Source of the DNA: an uncultured Treponema sp.
GTDB lineage: Bacteria; Spirochaetota; Spirochaetia; Treponematales; Treponemataceae
Length of the DNA stretch: 64,000 nucleotides
Reading direction: 5' to 3'
Assembly (NCBI GenBank): GCA_910584475.1
Contig: CAJUBD010000001.1
Location: 170,003 to 234,002, forward strand
The translations under genes were made by a program, and so were the position numbers. Positions 25,619 to 34,655 of the stretch are shown here, piece by piece. Each line of letters opens with the position of its first letter. Within the stretch, counting starts at the first letter, position 1. A model generated the notes under the pieces. It was given only the letters and a program-made list of their open reading frames with translations, searched no databases and had not been told where the DNA came from.

Positions 25619-27180
25619 AAAATTTATTTTACAAAGAAATTTTGGTCGCAAGAAATTCTCAAAAAATTCCCGCCTTCGCTTCGGGGAAAACGGCGCATTC
25701 AAAATACGATCCAGAGCGCGAGTCGAAAAATTTCGGCGCGGAAAGCGACGGCGTGAAATTCGCCATAATTTTGGGAATTGCGGGCGGCTACCACATAAAA
25801 TCTTTTTTGGAGCGAAATCCAAAATGCAAAATTCTTTGCGTGGAAAAATCGCGAGATGACTACGATTTTTTAAAAAGCGAAATTCCGTGCGTAAAAGAAA
25901 TTTCATCGCGCAAAAATTTTTCCGCCGCATTTCCAGAAAATTTACAAGAAGAAATCTTTAGAAATTATTTTCCGGCAATTCACGGCAACTTGCGCATTTT
26001 GACGATGCGCGCATGGGCAGACGAAGACAAAATTTTTTATGAGGAAATATCGAAAAAAATAGAAGACGCGATAAAAAAAATCGGCGCGGATTTTTCCGTG
26101 CAATCGCATTTCGGCGCGTTGTGGCAAAAAAACATTTTCTGCAATTTGAAGACGCTTCAAAAAATGCAAGAAAATCTTCGCCATAAAAACGCGCTATTGC
26201 TCGAGAAAATCGACACGAAAAAAATCGCCGCTGTAATCGCCGCAGGTCCGAGCCTTGACGAGAGCATAAAAAAAATTAAAAACGCGCGCGAAGAATATTT
26301 TGTCATTTCGACCGACACAAGTTTCAAAGCCTTGATGAGAATCGGAATCATTCCCGACGCGGCGGTCTCAATCGACGCGCAATCTTTGAGCGAAAACCAT
26401 TTCATAGGCGAGAAATCGCGCGCAACGATTTTCGTCTTGAGCCTTGATTCCGAGCCAAGCATCGCGAACGCGCTTTGCGCATTTTCATCAGACATAATTT
26501 TTTGCGCATCGCGCCATCCTCTCGCATCGTTCGCCGCGCAATTTTGCGAGAACTCTTTCCCCCTCCTTGAAAGCGGAAGCGGAACGGTTACGATAGCGGC
26601 GGCAGACTTCGCAAGAAAATGCGGTTTCAGGCGAATGCAAGTTTTCGGCGCGGACTTCGCCTACTCTCGCGGAAAGCCATACGCGCGCGGAACTTATTTG
26701 GACGAACTTTATCGCGGCGAAGAAAACAAAATCGAAAGCGCGGAAAAAAAATTCTCAAAACTGATGTTCCGCACTCCGCTTGAAAAATTTTCACTCGGAG
26801 GAATTTCCGCCACGAAAAGCCAAGTGCTTGACTCATACAAAAAAACTTTCACAGAATGGCTCTGCCAAAACGCAGAAAATTTCGAATGCGAAAATTTCAT
26901 TTGGAGCGCGAATCTCAAGGAAAATTCTTTTTCAAAGGAAAATTTCTTTCCGCCGAATTTCAAATCGACATCTTTCAAAGACGCGCTTTTTCGCGGAATC
27001 GAAAGCGAAATCGAAAAAATGAATTCAAGTGAAGACGAAATCGACGCGGAATCGCCGTTCGCGAAAATCGCGCTTCCTTACCTTGCATTTTTGCGAAAGA
27101 AAAATTCCAAAACATTTTGCGCGACAAGCGATTTTCTGCTTGCATTGAATAAACTTTTATGGTATAATAAGAATTTATGA
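25615..27180 (+). CDS. MAF/DUF115-family protein (second of two)
   Basis: A 521-residue paralogue of the preceding protein. The DUF115 core is near residues 200-360: AVIAAGPSLDESIKKI, FKALMRIGIIPDAAVSIDAQ, and later SGSGTVTIAAADFARKCG and VFGADFAY, which match the other copy's SGTALEFF and FAGLDLSN segments. Two different MAF-like proteins in one operon may act on different substrates or as a complex. Coupling is by a four-base overlap on both sides. A role in flagellin glycosylation is inference from family and from the nearby flagellar operon. Confidence 0.83.
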   Translation: MKNLFYKEILVARNSQKIPAFASGKTAHSKYDPERESKNFGAESDGVKFAIILGIAGGYHIKSFLERNPKCKILCVEKSRDDYDFLKSEIPCVKEISSRKNFSAAFPENLQEEIFRNYFPAIHGNLRILTMRAWADEDKIFYEEISKKIEDAIKKIGADFSVQSHFGALWQKNIFCNLKTLQKMQENLRHKNALLLEKIDTKKIAAVIAAGPSLDESIKKIKNAREEYFVISTDTSFKALMRIGIIPDAAVSIDAQSLSENHFIGEKSRATIFVLSLDSEPSIANALCAFSSDIIFCASRHPLASFAAQFCENSFPLLESGSGTVTIAAADFARKCGFRRMQVFGADFAYSRGKPYARGTYLDELYRGEENKIESAEKKFSKLMFRTPLEKFSLGGISATKSQVLDSYKKTFTEWLCQNAENFECENFIWSANLKENSFSKENFFPPNFKSTSFKDALFRGIESEIEKMNSSEDEIDAESPFAKIALPYLAFLRKKNSKTFCATSDFLLALNKLLWYNKNL

Positions 27181-28565
27181 AGAATAAAGGCATTTCCATT
27201 GCGGCTATTTTGATCACCTTCGTTTTTGTAGTGACAATCGTGGCTTTAGGCTTGAGCGTTTATTCCGCCTACAAGGTTGGCGCGGAAAAAGCGGCGGACA
27301 GATTTGAAAAACTCTCTTCTAAAACCATGGAACTCAGCGGCATATATCCTTGCGGCTCGAAAGAATTCTTGAACGCATTCAACGAGGCGGTCGCCACGCC
27401 AAGTTTTTATGAACAACTGCGCCTTGAAGTCGACAGCGTCGAAGTATACATTTATCCTTCATTTCCAATGAGCACGCCATCTACATTCGCAAAAACTTTC
27501 AGCACACGCATCGTCGGCAGCGACGGAGCGCGAATCGCGCTTTCGGCAAACATATACGCGCTCTCTCCAGCTATGATATTCCATCGCGCAAAAATCGCTT
27601 TCATCGTAATCTTGGCAGGAACGCTCGTAGTGGGCATCCTGTTGGTATTCACCTATCTTTCCGAAGCGAGCGAAAGCGAAAAAATTCCAGAATCAAAAAT
27701 AGACGAGCCGATTTTCAGCGATGACGAGGCGACTGAAGATGACTTGAATCTCACGGAAGAATATTTGGACGAAGAAAACGTGGATGACTTCGAGCGCGAA
27801 AAAGGCGATGAAAAAAAATCCGAGCCAGAAACCGCGAAGGAAAATGTGGAACAAAGCGCGCCTACGGAAGCAGAAGAAAATGAAATTGAACAAATAGACG
27901 ACATTTCCAATTCTTTGGATTTGGCGGAAGAAAATTTGGCTGATGAGAATTTAACGAAAGAAAATTTGTCGGACAAAGATTCGCACGAAGAAGGCTCATC
28001 TCCAATTGAGACCGCCTCTTCAAACGAAGAGAAAAATTGCGACGAGCAAAAAAATGAGCAAGGGCTTTTTTCGCCCACAAGCGGTTTCGGATGGGAATCA
28101 TACCTTGACACGCGGCTCGGAAGCGAGCTAATCCGCGCGGCATCAAGCGAATTGGAAATGTCCCTTTTGGTGATAAAAATTCCCGGCATGACGCCTCAGT
28201 CTGACTATTACGCTGAAGTGTGCAAAACGCTTTTGGATTTTTTCCAATTCAAGGATTTCATTTTCGAATACAAGGAAGACGGCTTCGCGGCGATAATTCA
28301 AGGAAAAGGAATCGACGAGGCGATGGAAAGCGCGGAAAGCCTTTATGCCAATTTGAAATCGACCCTAAACAAAACGCGTACAGACACGCGCCCTCTCATC
28401 GGCATTTCAAGCCGCTCGCTGCGCTTGATTTCCGCCGAACGTCTCAAGACCGAAGCCGAGCAAGCCGTAGAGCATGCGGCTACGGACAACGAGTCTCCAA
28501 TCGTAGCGTTCCGAGTGAATCCTGAAAAATACAGGAAATTCATTACAGAGCAAAAAGAAGAATAA
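27177..28565 (+). CDS. Membrane protein with acidic linker and degenerate GGDEF-like domain
   Basis: A 462-residue protein. Membrane helices at about residues 7-29 and 140-163 enclose a periplasmic part of about 110 residues. An acidic, repeat-poor linker (about 165-290) leads to a C-terminal domain of about 160 residues. That domain has the order of a diguanylate-cyclase fold: LGSELIRAASSELEMSLLVI at its start and PLIGISSRSLRLISAERL near its end. The signature loop reads YKEDGF instead of GGDEF, so it is unlikely to make c-di-GMP. It is the last gene of the five-gene operon, and it may instead bind a partner or nucleotide. Confidence 0.7.
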   Translation: MKNKGISIAAILITFVFVVTIVALGLSVYSAYKVGAEKAADRFEKLSSKTMELSGIYPCGSKEFLNAFNEAVATPSFYEQLRLEVDSVEVYIYPSFPMSTPSTFAKTFSTRIVGSDGARIALSANIYALSPAMIFHRAKIAFIVILAGTLVVGILLVFTYLSEASESEKIPESKIDEPIFSDDEATEDDLNLTEEYLDEENVDDFEREKGDEKKSEPETAKENVEQSAPTEAEENEIEQIDDISNSLDLAEENLADENLTKENLSDKDSHEEGSSPIETASSNEEKNCDEQKNEQGLFSPTSGFGWESYLDTRLGSELIRAASSELEMSLLVIKIPGMTPQSDYYAEVCKTLLDFFQFKDFIFEYKEDGFAAIIQGKGIDEAMESAESLYANLKSTLNKTRTDTRPLIGISSRSLRLISAERLKTEAEQAVEHAATDNESPIVAFRVNPEKYRKFITEQKEE

Positions 28566-28577
28566 TTAGTTCCGACA

Positions 28578-29234
28578 TTATTCTTCAAGAATGTCCTCTC
28601 GCAACTCTTCGGGAATCTCGTCTTCATCGCTTGGAGTTTGGCTTTCTTCCCATGCGGTGATTTTTTCCTGGATGCTTTTTATTTTCTCTTCGTCTGGAAA
28701 TTTTTCTTTGAGCAAATCAAGGTTCGTCTTCGCGTCCTCATATTTTTCCTGGCTCAACAATATTATCGTATAGTTTACTAGAGCCTCGCTCAAGTCGGGA
28801 TTCGTTTCAATCAGAACTTTGTACATCTCTTCGGATTTTTCAAAATCGCCGCTCATCGCATAGACATACGCGAGGCTTTGCTTCACTTCGAAATTCTTGC
28901 CGTCAGCCGCTTCAATTTCCAAGTAGATTCTTTTCGCCTCGTCCCAGTTCTTTGCGAGCGCGAAAGAACGTGCGGCGTTGAAATAGGCGGCGTTGTGAAG
29001 AGATTCCGACGACGCGGCCTTCGTGTAGAATTCCGCGGCTTTCGAATAATTTTTCATTTTGAAATATTCGTCGGCGATGGAATAATACTCGCCATAAATG
29101 TTTTCGATTACGACTTTTCTTTCGCCGGGAACATAGATTCGCGTCGTCTTGCAGCCGAAGAAAAACATTAAGAAAAATCCCGCTAATAATTTTGCAAGGC
29201 AACGGCAATTTTTTTTGAACGAATTTTTTCTCAT
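28578..29234 (-). CDS. TPR-repeat lipoprotein
   Basis: A 218-residue lipoprotein: basic start, hydrophobic LLAGFFLMFFFGC lipobox, Cys at about residue 27. Four or more tetratricopeptide-like repeats cover residues 45-190 (for example YFKMKNYSKAAEFYTKA and NYTIILLSQEKYEDAKTN), ending in an acidic tail. TPR lipoproteins usually scaffold other envelope proteins. ATG 29234 gives a normal lipoprotein signal; the longer ORF start does not. It follows the uracil phosphoribosyltransferase gene by four bases. Confidence 0.85.
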   Translation of the reverse strand: MRKNSFKKNCRCLAKLLAGFFLMFFFGCKTTRIYVPGERKVVIENIYGEYYSIADEYFKMKNYSKAAEFYTKAASSESLHNAAYFNAARSFALAKNWDEAKRIYLEIEAADGKNFEVKQSLAYVYAMSGDFEKSEEMYKVLIETNPDLSEALVNYTIILLSQEKYEDAKTNLDLLKEKFPDEEKIKSIQEKITAWEESQTPSDEDEIPEELREDILEE

Positions 29235-29238
29235 CGCG

Positions 29239-30282
29239 CTATCGGCCTTCCAGCACCATCGACTCGATTTTGGAAAGCTGCGAATTGTACAAGCCGTTAA
29301 TCGTGCTTCCATAATTCGCAATCAGGCGGATTATATTGCGCGGATTTTCCTTTTTGTCCATGCCGTTCAAACGGTCGCCCGCATCGCCCAAGCCCGGCAT
29401 GATGTACGCCGAAGAATTCAGCGCGGGATCCATCCAAAGCGTGTAGCAAGTGCAGTTTTCGAGCGCGCGAGAAATGCGGAGGCTTCCTTTGAGCGCGGAA
29501 ATTATGTTGAAAAATTTTATCGAGCGAGGGCGCACGCCTTGAGACAAAAGATATTTTACTACAGTGACAAGCGAGCCGCCAGTGGCGTTCATCGGGTCGG
29601 CGAAAATCAAATCCTTTCCGTCAAGTTCTTCAAGACTGAAATACGATTTTTTCAAATCGAGAATGTACTGCATGTCCACTTCGCTTTTCGTGTCATCGCG
29701 GTTGATTTTAAAAAGCGCGAACGGCGTGACGTAGCCATGCGAAGAATATTCTTCGATTTCCTTTGACATTATTATGCTCGGCAAAAGCGCGCCGCGAAGC
29801 ATAACGCACATCACGGAATTTTCGATTTCAGTGTCAATGTTCGGAATTTTATGGACAGAATAATTTTGCACGGGCGTTTTTACGGGAGTGGGCACAACGA
29901 TGTAATTTTTATTTTTGGAACGTGATTCTGTATAGGCCAGCCGGAAAAGCATTTCGTAAGCGCGCTGCGTATAATAGATGAACTCGTGCGTGTCCGTATC
30001 TACATTGCGCAATTTTGAAATGACGCGGCTCGCCTCGGCGTGGCTTCCCTCTTCGCCAGTCTCGAAAGAAAAAACTTTTATCGAAGGATGCGCGCGCAAG
30101 ATTTCCTGCATCACGTGTCCCATCTTGTCGAACTGCTCGATGGTCGCATTCTTGTCTAGCGGCGAAAAAGTTTCAATCGTCTCATCGTACATTTTTGAAA
30201 GCCGCGCCAAATCGTCTTGATCCTGCGCCGTGAGATAGCCGTCAAGATCTTCGGCCTTCAATATGATTTTATCGTCCGCCAT
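29239..30282 (-). CDS. upp: Uracil phosphoribosyltransferase, long form
   Basis: A 347-residue protein whose C-terminal 210 residues match uracil phosphoribosyltransferase (uracil plus PRPP gives UMP). They include the PRPP loop DPMNATGGSLVTVV and the uracil-binding MPGLGDAGDRLNG. Canonical enzymes are about 208 residues with DPMLATGGS, so the N-terminal extension of about 130 residues and the Asn in the loop are noteworthy. The extension contains KNATIEQFDKMGHVMQEIL and SRVISKLRNVDTDTHEFIYY, with no motif I recognise. The start has GGAGG just upstream. A role in pyrimidine salvage is the likely function. Confidence 0.85.
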   Translation of the reverse strand: MADDKIILKAEDLDGYLTAQDQDDLARLSKMYDETIETFSPLDKNATIEQFDKMGHVMQEILRAHPSIKVFSFETGEEGSHAEASRVISKLRNVDTDTHEFIYYTQRAYEMLFRLAYTESRSKNKNYIVVPTPVKTPVQNYSVHKIPNIDTEIENSVMCVMLRGALLPSIIMSKEIEEYSSHGYVTPFALFKINRDDTKSEVDMQYILDLKKSYFSLEELDGKDLIFADPMNATGGSLVTVVKYLLSQGVRPRSIKFFNIISALKGSLRISRALENCTCYTLWMDPALNSSAYIMPGLGDAGDRLNGMDKKENPRNIIRLIANYGSTINGLYNSQLSKIESMVLEGR

Positions 30283-30303
30283 TTTTCCTCCGAAACCGCA
30301 AAA

Positions 30304-31338
30304 CTAATTCAAGGCAAGAATCTTCTGGAGTTGTCCCATCGAAACTTGGATGTCCGTTATGCGCAAATGAGTGTCGTCAAGAATCGTGGCTTTTGAATCC
30401 GTCAAAAGTAGCGCGACATTCAAAAAAGACATCGCCCTTTTTACAAGGCCATTGCATGAAAATTCCATATCCAAATCAATCGCATATTTTCCGCTTTGCA
30501 AAAGCCGCAGGTCGCCTTGAATGAAATTCAGCTGGAAAATAGAACTTGAAAGCGAAACACCCAAAAGGCTAGTCACGAACGAAAGCGGACTGTTCATATA
30601 TATGCGGACATTGTTCGTGTTTGGATTTCCGACAAATTTGTAGACTTCGCTGGACTTCCATTCAGCGGCGTTCGAGTTCGCGCCGCTATTCGTCAAAACC
30701 GACGACACCACCTGCGACTTCATCTCCCTGTCGTAAAGCGTGAGCTGTGGCGTCAGATCGCGGGAAATGCAAATCAAATCGCTGCCAGGAACGCAAAGCT
30801 GCAATTTGGAATTCGACTCTGTATATACAGTGTAAATGCCCGCCGTGTTGACGTTCTCGATTTCCTTGTTCCAGTTTTCCATAGAAGAAAGGGCCATTTT
30901 CGTCGCCGTGGAAATCGTTCCGTCACATGCGATTTGCAAGCGACTCTTGCCAGAAGAAGAGCCGCTTCCAATATAAACCGTGTCAATGCTGTCGGTGATG
31001 TTTTTGATGTACTTGTCCGAAATGTCGCTTCCAATCACAGTCTTCAGAATATTGTTTGTGAGTTCGGAGTGGACTTTTACAGGAATGCGGACATACACAT
31101 TCGAATCGTGCTCGAGCGTGTCGAAGGCGTTCACCTTCACGCTGTCGCCGCCCAATCCTGAAGCGCACGAAAACAAGATAGTTGTAACAAAAACAGTTGC
31201 AACACCCGTGACAATTCGGTGAAACGCGCCGCAAAACGACGCTTGCGAAAAACTAAATTTTTTTTCAGACCTTTTCAATTTTAACGCTCCATATTTTTTC
31301 GTCGGCTTCGATTTTCGAGCCGTCCTTGGCATTTTCAT
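30304..31338 (-). CDS. Lipoprotein of unknown function
   Basis: Up to 344 residues. The hydrophobic segment VATVFVTTILFSC with Cys followed by Ala-Ser looks like a lipobox, so the mature protein would be an envelope lipoprotein of about 285 residues with no recognised domain. The start is uncertain. ATG 31338 lies inside the 3' end of ileS and gives a long basic leader, while an in-frame TTG at 31278 gives a more usual signal length; neither has a good ribosome site. It is probably cotranscribed with ileS upstream and the uracil phosphoribosyltransferase gene downstream. Confidence 0.7.
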   Translation of the reverse strand: MKMPRTARKSKPTKKYGALKLKRSEKKFSFSQASFCGAFHRIVTGVATVFVTTILFSCASGLGGDSVKVNAFDTLEHDSNVYVRIPVKVHSELTNNILKTVIGSDISDKYIKNITDSIDTVYIGSGSSSGKSRLQIACDGTISTATKMALSSMENWNKEIENVNTAGIYTVYTESNSKLQLCVPGSDLICISRDLTPQLTLYDREMKSQVVSSVLTNSGANSNAAEWKSSEVYKFVGNPNTNNVRIYMNSPLSFVTSLLGVSLSSSIFQLNFIQGDLRLLQSGKYAIDLDMEFSCNGLVKRAMSFLNVALLLTDSKATILDDTHLRITDIQVSMGQLQKILALN

Positions 31339-34300
31339 TGAATTCGATTTTCACGCAAAGCGTTTCGCCCGCGACGAAATCCGAAAACATTTCGAACGCG
31401 CTTTTCAAATCCTCATCGCCGAAAACCTTCAAGGCAATTCTGTCGGTGACGGAAAGCCCCTCTTCTTTGCGAAGATTTTGGATTCCGCGGACAAGGTCGC
31501 GCGCAAGTCCTTCTTTTTTGAGATCGTCGGTGATGTTCGTGTCAAGCCCCACGGTCAAAGTTCCGTCGTTCACCACTTTCAATCCGGCCTTTTCGATTCG
31601 CTCGACGATGATTTTTTCTTCCGTGAGTTCCACGGACTCTCCTTCGATTTCAAGCGCAAGGCGCGAGCCTTCAAGCACGGACTGGATTTCTTCCTGCGAA
31701 AGCGAGGCGATTTTTTGCGCGGCAGCCTTCATCAAAGGTCCGAGCTCTTTTCCGAGCGTTCGGAAATTCGCCTTCGCCTTGTACTCTACAAGCTCTTCCT
31801 CGCGGTCGTGGAAAACCACGCGCTTTACATTGAGTTCCTCGCGCACGGAATCTTCCATTTCGGCGAGCACTTTTTTTTCGTCGGCGTTGCGCGTGACAAG
31901 CGCGACAGAAGAAAGCGGCTGGCGGTTTTTTATGTTGAACTGATTTCGCAAACTCCGTCCCATCGAAACCGCCTTTTGCACGGTCGCCATTTTAAATTCA
32001 AGTTCTTCGTCGTGCCACGCCTCGTTGTAACGCGGATAGTTACAAAGGTGGACGCTCGGCGCATCGTCCGAAGTCTTGAGGTTCTGCCAAATGTTTTCCG
32101 TGACAAACGGGATGAAGGGCGCGGAAACTTGCGCGAAAGTTTTCAGCGCGATGTAAAGCGATTCGTAAGCCTCGCGCTTGTCCGCGTCGTTTTCGCTTTT
32201 CCAGAAACGACGGCGGCTTCGGCGAATGTACCAATTGTTTAGCTGCTCTATGAAATCCACTATCGGATCGATTGCGCCCGAAAGATCGTAGTCATCCAAT
32301 GCCGCGCTCACGTTCTTTACGAGCGACTGCGTTACGGACAAAATCCATCGGTCGAGCGGATTCTGCGGACGCGAATTTTCAAACTCGCGTCCCGTAGACA
32401 CGATTTCGTCGATGTTGGCGTAGGTAACGAAAAAAGAATAGGAATTCCAAAGCGGAATCAAAATCGATTTCAAGACTTCGCGAACTCCGTCATCGGAATA
32501 GCGCAAATCGTCCGCCTTGACGACAGTCGAATGCATCAAAAAAAGCCGAATCGCGTCCGCGCCGAATTTTCCAATCGCTTCTTCAGGATCTGTATAATTG
32601 CGGAGCGACTTCGACATTTTCCGTCCGTCGCTTGCGAGCACGAGACCGCTCACAATGCAGTTTGAGAACGCAGGCTTGTCGAAAAGATGCGCCGCCAAAA
32701 CCGTGAGCGTGTAGAACCAGCCGCGCGTCTGATCCAATCCTTCGGAAATGAAATTCGCCGGAAAATGCGTCTCGAAAAATTCTTTGTTTTCAAAAGGATA
32801 ATGAAGCTGCGCGTAAGGCATCGAGCCTGACTCGAACCAACAGTCGAAAACTTCGGGAATGCGGCGCATTGTGCCCGAGCATTTTTCGCACGCGAACGTG
32901 ATTTTATCCACGAACTGCTTGTGCAAGTCTTCAGGATAAACGCCGCTCAAATCCTGCAATTCCTTTCGGCTTCCCACGCAGACCGTTTCGCCGCATTTTT
33001 CGCATCTCCAAATCGGAATCGGATTTCCCCAATAGCGGTTGCGGCTCACCGCCCAATCGCGCGCGCCCGCAAGCCATTTTCCGAAGCGGCCTTCCTTGAT
33101 GTGCGCGGGCTGCCATTTGATTTTTGAATTCGCCTTGAGAAGCGCGTCATTGTGCCCTGCGACTTTCACGAACCAAGAGCCGATTCCGCGATAAATCAAA
33201 GGCGAAGAGCATCGCCAGCAATGCGGATATTGGTGCAAAATCGTATCGCGCTTCACGAGCTTTCCCTCGCGCTTGAGGCGTTCCATTATGTCTTTGTCGC
33301 AGTCTTTCACGAAGCGCCCTTCAAAGTCAGGAACTTCCGCCGTGAATTTGCATTCCGCGTCAATCGGCTCGACAAAAGGAATTTGCGCGTTTTCGGATTT
33401 GCCTTCGTTCGCCTTTTTGAAAACCTTGCTGTCGTCCTCGCCGAACGCCGGCGCGGTGTGCACGATTCCAGTTCCGTCCTCGGTGGAAACATAGTCGGCG
33501 TTGAAAATGCGGAACGCGCCGTCAGAGCCGTCCTTGCATTTTTCAAGCGAAGCGAAATAAGGGAAAATCGGCTCGTACTTCGCGCCAAGAAAATCGCTTC
33601 CCTTTTTTTCGTAAATAATTTCGTAATCCGCCTCGTTTTTGTAATAGGCGGAAAGGCGAGACGCCGCCAAAACATAAAAATCGCCCGAAGCGACATCGCG
33701 CACTTTGACATAATCGATTTCCCCTCCCATCGTAAGACCCAAGTTCGAAGGAAGCGTCCACGGAGTGGTCGTCCACGCGAGGAAATAAACGCGGCCATTT
33801 TCCATGTCATCGTCGCGGAATTTTTCGGGAGAAGATTTCGCCTTGAAGCGAATCGTAATCGCAGGATCCTGCTTTTCCTTGTAGCCTTGCGAAAGTTCGT
33901 GAGTGGAAAGGACGGTGGAACAGCGCGGACAATAAGGAAGAATGTATTTTCCTTCATAAATCAAGCCCTTTTCCCAAAGAGACTTCGCCACCCACCAAAT
34001 CGATTCCATATAGTCGCTCGACATCGTTTTGTAGTCGTCGTCAAAATCTACCCAGCGTCCCATGCGCGTAATCGTCTTGCGCCATTCGGCGGTGTACTTC
34101 AAAACCGAAGCCTTGCATTTCTCGTTGAACTTGTCGATTCCATAAGCCTCGATTTCGTGCTTGGAATTTATGCCGAGTTCCTTTTCGATGAGATTTTCGA
34201 CGGGAAGACCGTGGCAATCCCAGCCGAACCTTCGCGGAACATGCTTTCCGCGCATCGTCTGGTAGCGCGGAATTATGTCTTTAATCGTGGACGGAATGAA

Positions 34301-34474
34301 ATGCCCGAAATGAGGAAGCCCTGTGGCAAAAGGCGGTCCGTCATAAAAGACAAATTCCTCGGCTCCCTTGCGCTGCGCGACGGACTTTTTGAACGTGTCG
34401 TTTTCCTTCCAATATTTTAAGACTTTTTCTTCCTGCTTCGGAAACTCCGCTTTGGGATCAACGGGCGTATACAA
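31265..34474 (-). CDS. ileS: Isoleucyl-tRNA synthetase, long (eukaryote-like) type
   Basis: A 1069-residue class I synthetase that charges tRNA-Ile. The HIGH-type motif is in PFATGLPHFGHF (about residue 52), the KMSKS loop is intact (KMSKSLRNY, about residue 610), and the editing domain lies between. The length and the GLPHFGH form place it with the type-2, eukaryote-like IleS found in spirochaetes and chlamydiae, a type associated with natural mupirocin tolerance in other bacteria. The start codon is TTG at 34474 (MYTPVDPKAEF) with CAGGAG seven bases upstream; no in-frame ATG fits. A TATAAT box lies about 42 bases upstream without a clear -35. Confidence 0.95.
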   Translation of the reverse strand: MYTPVDPKAEFPKQEEKVLKYWKENDTFKKSVAQRKGAEEFVFYDGPPFATGLPHFGHFIPSTIKDIIPRYQTMRGKHVPRRFGWDCHGLPVENLIEKELGINSKHEIEAYGIDKFNEKCKASVLKYTAEWRKTITRMGRWVDFDDDYKTMSSDYMESIWWVAKSLWEKGLIYEGKYILPYCPRCSTVLSTHELSQGYKEKQDPAITIRFKAKSSPEKFRDDDMENGRVYFLAWTTTPWTLPSNLGLTMGGEIDYVKVRDVASGDFYVLAASRLSAYYKNEADYEIIYEKKGSDFLGAKYEPIFPYFASLEKCKDGSDGAFRIFNADYVSTEDGTGIVHTAPAFGEDDSKVFKKANEGKSENAQIPFVEPIDAECKFTAEVPDFEGRFVKDCDKDIMERLKREGKLVKRDTILHQYPHCWRCSSPLIYRGIGSWFVKVAGHNDALLKANSKIKWQPAHIKEGRFGKWLAGARDWAVSRNRYWGNPIPIWRCEKCGETVCVGSRKELQDLSGVYPEDLHKQFVDKITFACEKCSGTMRRIPEVFDCWFESGSMPYAQLHYPFENKEFFETHFPANFISEGLDQTRGWFYTLTVLAAHLFDKPAFSNCIVSGLVLASDGRKMSKSLRNYTDPEEAIGKFGADAIRLFLMHSTVVKADDLRYSDDGVREVLKSILIPLWNSYSFFVTYANIDEIVSTGREFENSRPQNPLDRWILSVTQSLVKNVSAALDDYDLSGAIDPIVDFIEQLNNWYIRRSRRRFWKSENDADKREAYESLYIALKTFAQVSAPFIPFVTENIWQNLKTSDDAPSVHLCNYPRYNEAWHDEELEFKMATVQKAVSMGRSLRNQFNIKNRQPLSSVALVTRNADEKKVLAEMEDSVREELNVKRVVFHDREEELVEYKAKANFRTLGKELGPLMKAAAQKIASLSQEEIQSVLEGSRLALEIEGESVELTEEKIIVERIEKAGLKVVNDGTLTVGLDTNITDDLKKEGLARDLVRGIQNLRKEEGLSVTDRIALKVFGDEDLKSAFEMFSDFVAGETLCVKIEFNENAKDGSKIEADEKIWSVKIEKV

Positions 34475-34655
34475 AGTTTTTCTCCTGAAAATGTTAAAAT
34501 ATTACAAATTATACCACAAAATAAAAAATTGTTCTACTGGTGGCAAGGGAAAAATTTTAGCCGAAAGTAAATTTCATTCGTTGATTTTATCTTCGCGGAC
34601 TGCGAATAAAATCAAGCTCGGCAAACACGGCGACATAGCCCGCAAGAATAGCGTC

